A stretch of 64,000 bases of DNA from JAJEAO01 sp963667635. GTDB lineage: Bacteria; Acidobacteriota; Vicinamibacteria; Marinacidobacterales; Marinacidobacteraceae. The notes beneath the pieces are model-generated. The model worked only from the letters and a program-made list of their open reading frames with translations. It searched no databases and was not told the DNA's origin. The DNA is taken from positions 1,798,001 through 1,862,000 of the forward strand of contig OZ246946.1 in NCBI GenBank assembly GCA_965232015.1, written 5' to 3'. Positions 62,969 to 64,000 of the stretch are shown one piece after another. The position numbers and the translations under genes were made by a program. Position 1 is the stretch's first letter; each line of letters begins with the position of its first letter.

Positions 62969-64000
62969 ATGATCGCGGACGCCACCGTGTCGCCGTCAAT
63001 CCACCGCCCCGGGGACCGCGGGACGGAACCGGATCCCCGCTCCCCCAACCGGACCTCGGGTCCGGTCACCCTGTGGGCGCCGCCTCTGGATCGGATCAGC
63101 GGGGGAAACCTCTACGACCGGGAGCTCGTGCGGCATCTGGGGCGGCGGGGCCATCGGGTCATGGCCCGGGCGTTCGGGCCCGACGACGAGGCGACACCGG
63201 AGGATGCTGCGGGCGCCGCCGCGGTGATTCAGGACGAATTGCTCCACCGGGTCTTCGCGTCCGCGAATCGGCGGCTGCGCGACAGGGAGAGGCGTCCACG
63301 CGTCATCGCGCTGGTGCACCACCTCGCCTGCGACGAGCCGGAGCGGAGTGAGGGGGAACGCTGGCGGCTGCAGGAACAGGAGGGGGCCTACCTCGCTACC
63401 GTGGACGCCGTCGTCGCGCCGAGCGGCGCGAGCGCCCGGGCCGCGGTTGCGCTCGCCGGACGCGACCTGCCGTTCGTCGTCGCGCCACCCGGCCGGGGCC
63501 GACTGGGCGGCGGTCCGATGCCCTCCGACCGGCCCGACCCCGAGGACATCCGAGACCGAGCGCGCCAACCGCTGCGAGCCGCGTTCGTGGGCAACCTGAT
63601 TCCCCGGAAGCGCGTCCTCGAACTCCTCGACGCGGTGTCGGTCGTCCCCGAATGGCGGCTCGTGATCGCGGGCCGCGACGACGCCGACCCCGCCTATGCG
63701 GCCCGGGTCCGAGCTCGGGCGCGGGCCGACGATCTGGGGAGCCGGGTCGAGTTCGAGGGCCAGCTCGACCCGGTGCGGCTGGCGGCGCTGCTGAGACGCA
63801 GCCACCTGCTCGCCGTCCCTTCGACCCACGAAGGGTTCGGCATGGTCTATCTGGAGGGCTTCGCGTTCGGGCTCCCGGCGCTCGCCGCCTCGAGCGGCGG
63901 GGCGCCCGAACTCGTGACCGACGGCGTCACCGGCTTCCTCATCCCGGTCGGGGATCCGACCTCCCGGATCGCGTCGCGACTGCGGACCCTGGCCGACGAC
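62969..64000 (+). CDS. Glycosyltransferase family 4, 3' end outside window
   Basis: At least 344 aa. The N-terminal acceptor half starts after a Pro/Arg-rich leader (LWAPPLDRISGGNLYDRELV, with the Gly loop). The C-terminal GT-B half has AAFVGNLIPRKRVLELLDAV and the E-x7-E motif EGFGMVYLE, then GAPELVTDGVTGFLIP. GT4 enzymes transfer sugars to lipids, proteins or other sugars. ATG 62969 with GGAG upstream. Truncated by the window, so only the last part is missing. Confidence 0.88.
   Translation, partial: MIADATVSPSIHRPGDRGTEPDPRSPNRTSGPVTLWAPPLDRISGGNLYDRELVRHLGRRGHRVMARAFGPDDEATPEDAAGAAAVIQDELLHRVFASANRRLRDRERRPRVIALVHHLACDEPERSEGERWRLQEQEGAYLATVDAVVAPSGASARAAVALAGRDLPFVVAPPGRGRLGGGPMPSDRPDPEDIRDRARQPLRAAFVGNLIPRKRVLELLDAVSVVPEWRLVIAGRDDADPAYAARVRARARADDLGSRVEFEGQLDPVRLAALLRRSHLLAVPSTHEGFGMVYLEGFAFGLPALAASSGGAPELVTDGVTGFLIPVGDPTSRIASRLRTLADD

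Overview
High-GC (roughly 70 %) chromosomal DNA from a Gram-negative bacterium. The outer-membrane TonB-dependent receptor, exported beta-propeller/BNR proteins, lipoprotein amidohydrolase, fused branched-chain 2-oxoacid dehydrogenase E1 and plant/cyanobacterial-type IspH suggest a Gemmatimonadota- or Acidobacteriota-like organism. That placement is inferred from gene style only.

Layout. 1-8465: central metabolism on the minus strand (ispH, uvrB, icd, mdh, sucC, sucD) with a divergent ferredoxin beside ispH. 8466-15908: accessory region with three nested insertions (a 421-bp non-autonomous element inside an IS4-type transposase inside a dispersed repeat), a DUF2461 gene, a RusA-like gene, a decayed tyrosine integrase and a lower-GC SMC/RloC-like ATPase that may be a defence gene. 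15909-20005: three-gene minus-strand operon (HemN-like radical SAM, halogenase-like flavoprotein, acyl-CoA ligase). 20273-23784: branched-chain 2-oxoacid dehydrogenase E1 and acyl-CoA dehydrogenase. 24166-26666: a small membrane-protein gene interrupted by an IS1634-like element. 26842-33506: a frameshifted metzincin-like lipoprotein, a VWA membrane protein and an LVIVD-repeat protein. 33579-39921: a VapBC pair, rhodanese, a ketopantoate-reductase-like gene, ilvD, an indoleamine dioxygenase-like gene and a small transporter-like protein. 39878-42040: a restriction-modification pair bracketed by a 191-bp direct repeat. 41890-49740: dehydratase, P5C dehydrogenase, Hsp20, GAPDH, cobalamin adenosyltransferase and a BtuB-like receptor with a cobalamin riboswitch. 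50436-52844: pgk-tpiA-secG. 53289-64000: tRNA-Leu(GAG), a methyltransferase, a histone-deacetylase-like gene, a Cys-rich exported protein, a large BNR/sortilin-like protein, a PD-(D/E)XK protein, a second VapBC, an amidohydrolase and a truncated glycosyltransferase.

How the genes work together. icd-mdh-sucCD supplies consecutive TCA-cycle steps. gap, pgk and tpiA cover lower glycolysis in two places. The E1, acyl-CoA dehydrogenase, ilvD and dehydratase genes belong to branched-chain amino-acid turnover. The riboswitch, receptor and adenosyltransferase form a B12 uptake/activation unit.

The most informative signals are mobile. Two related elements carry the same inverted ends, both sit at TCCA duplications, and in-silico removal of each restores an open reading frame. 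An R-M pair sits in a long target duplication that left both flanking genes intact. Many intergenic gaps share families of GC-rich palindromic repeats. All positions and alignments were read by eye; no searches were run.
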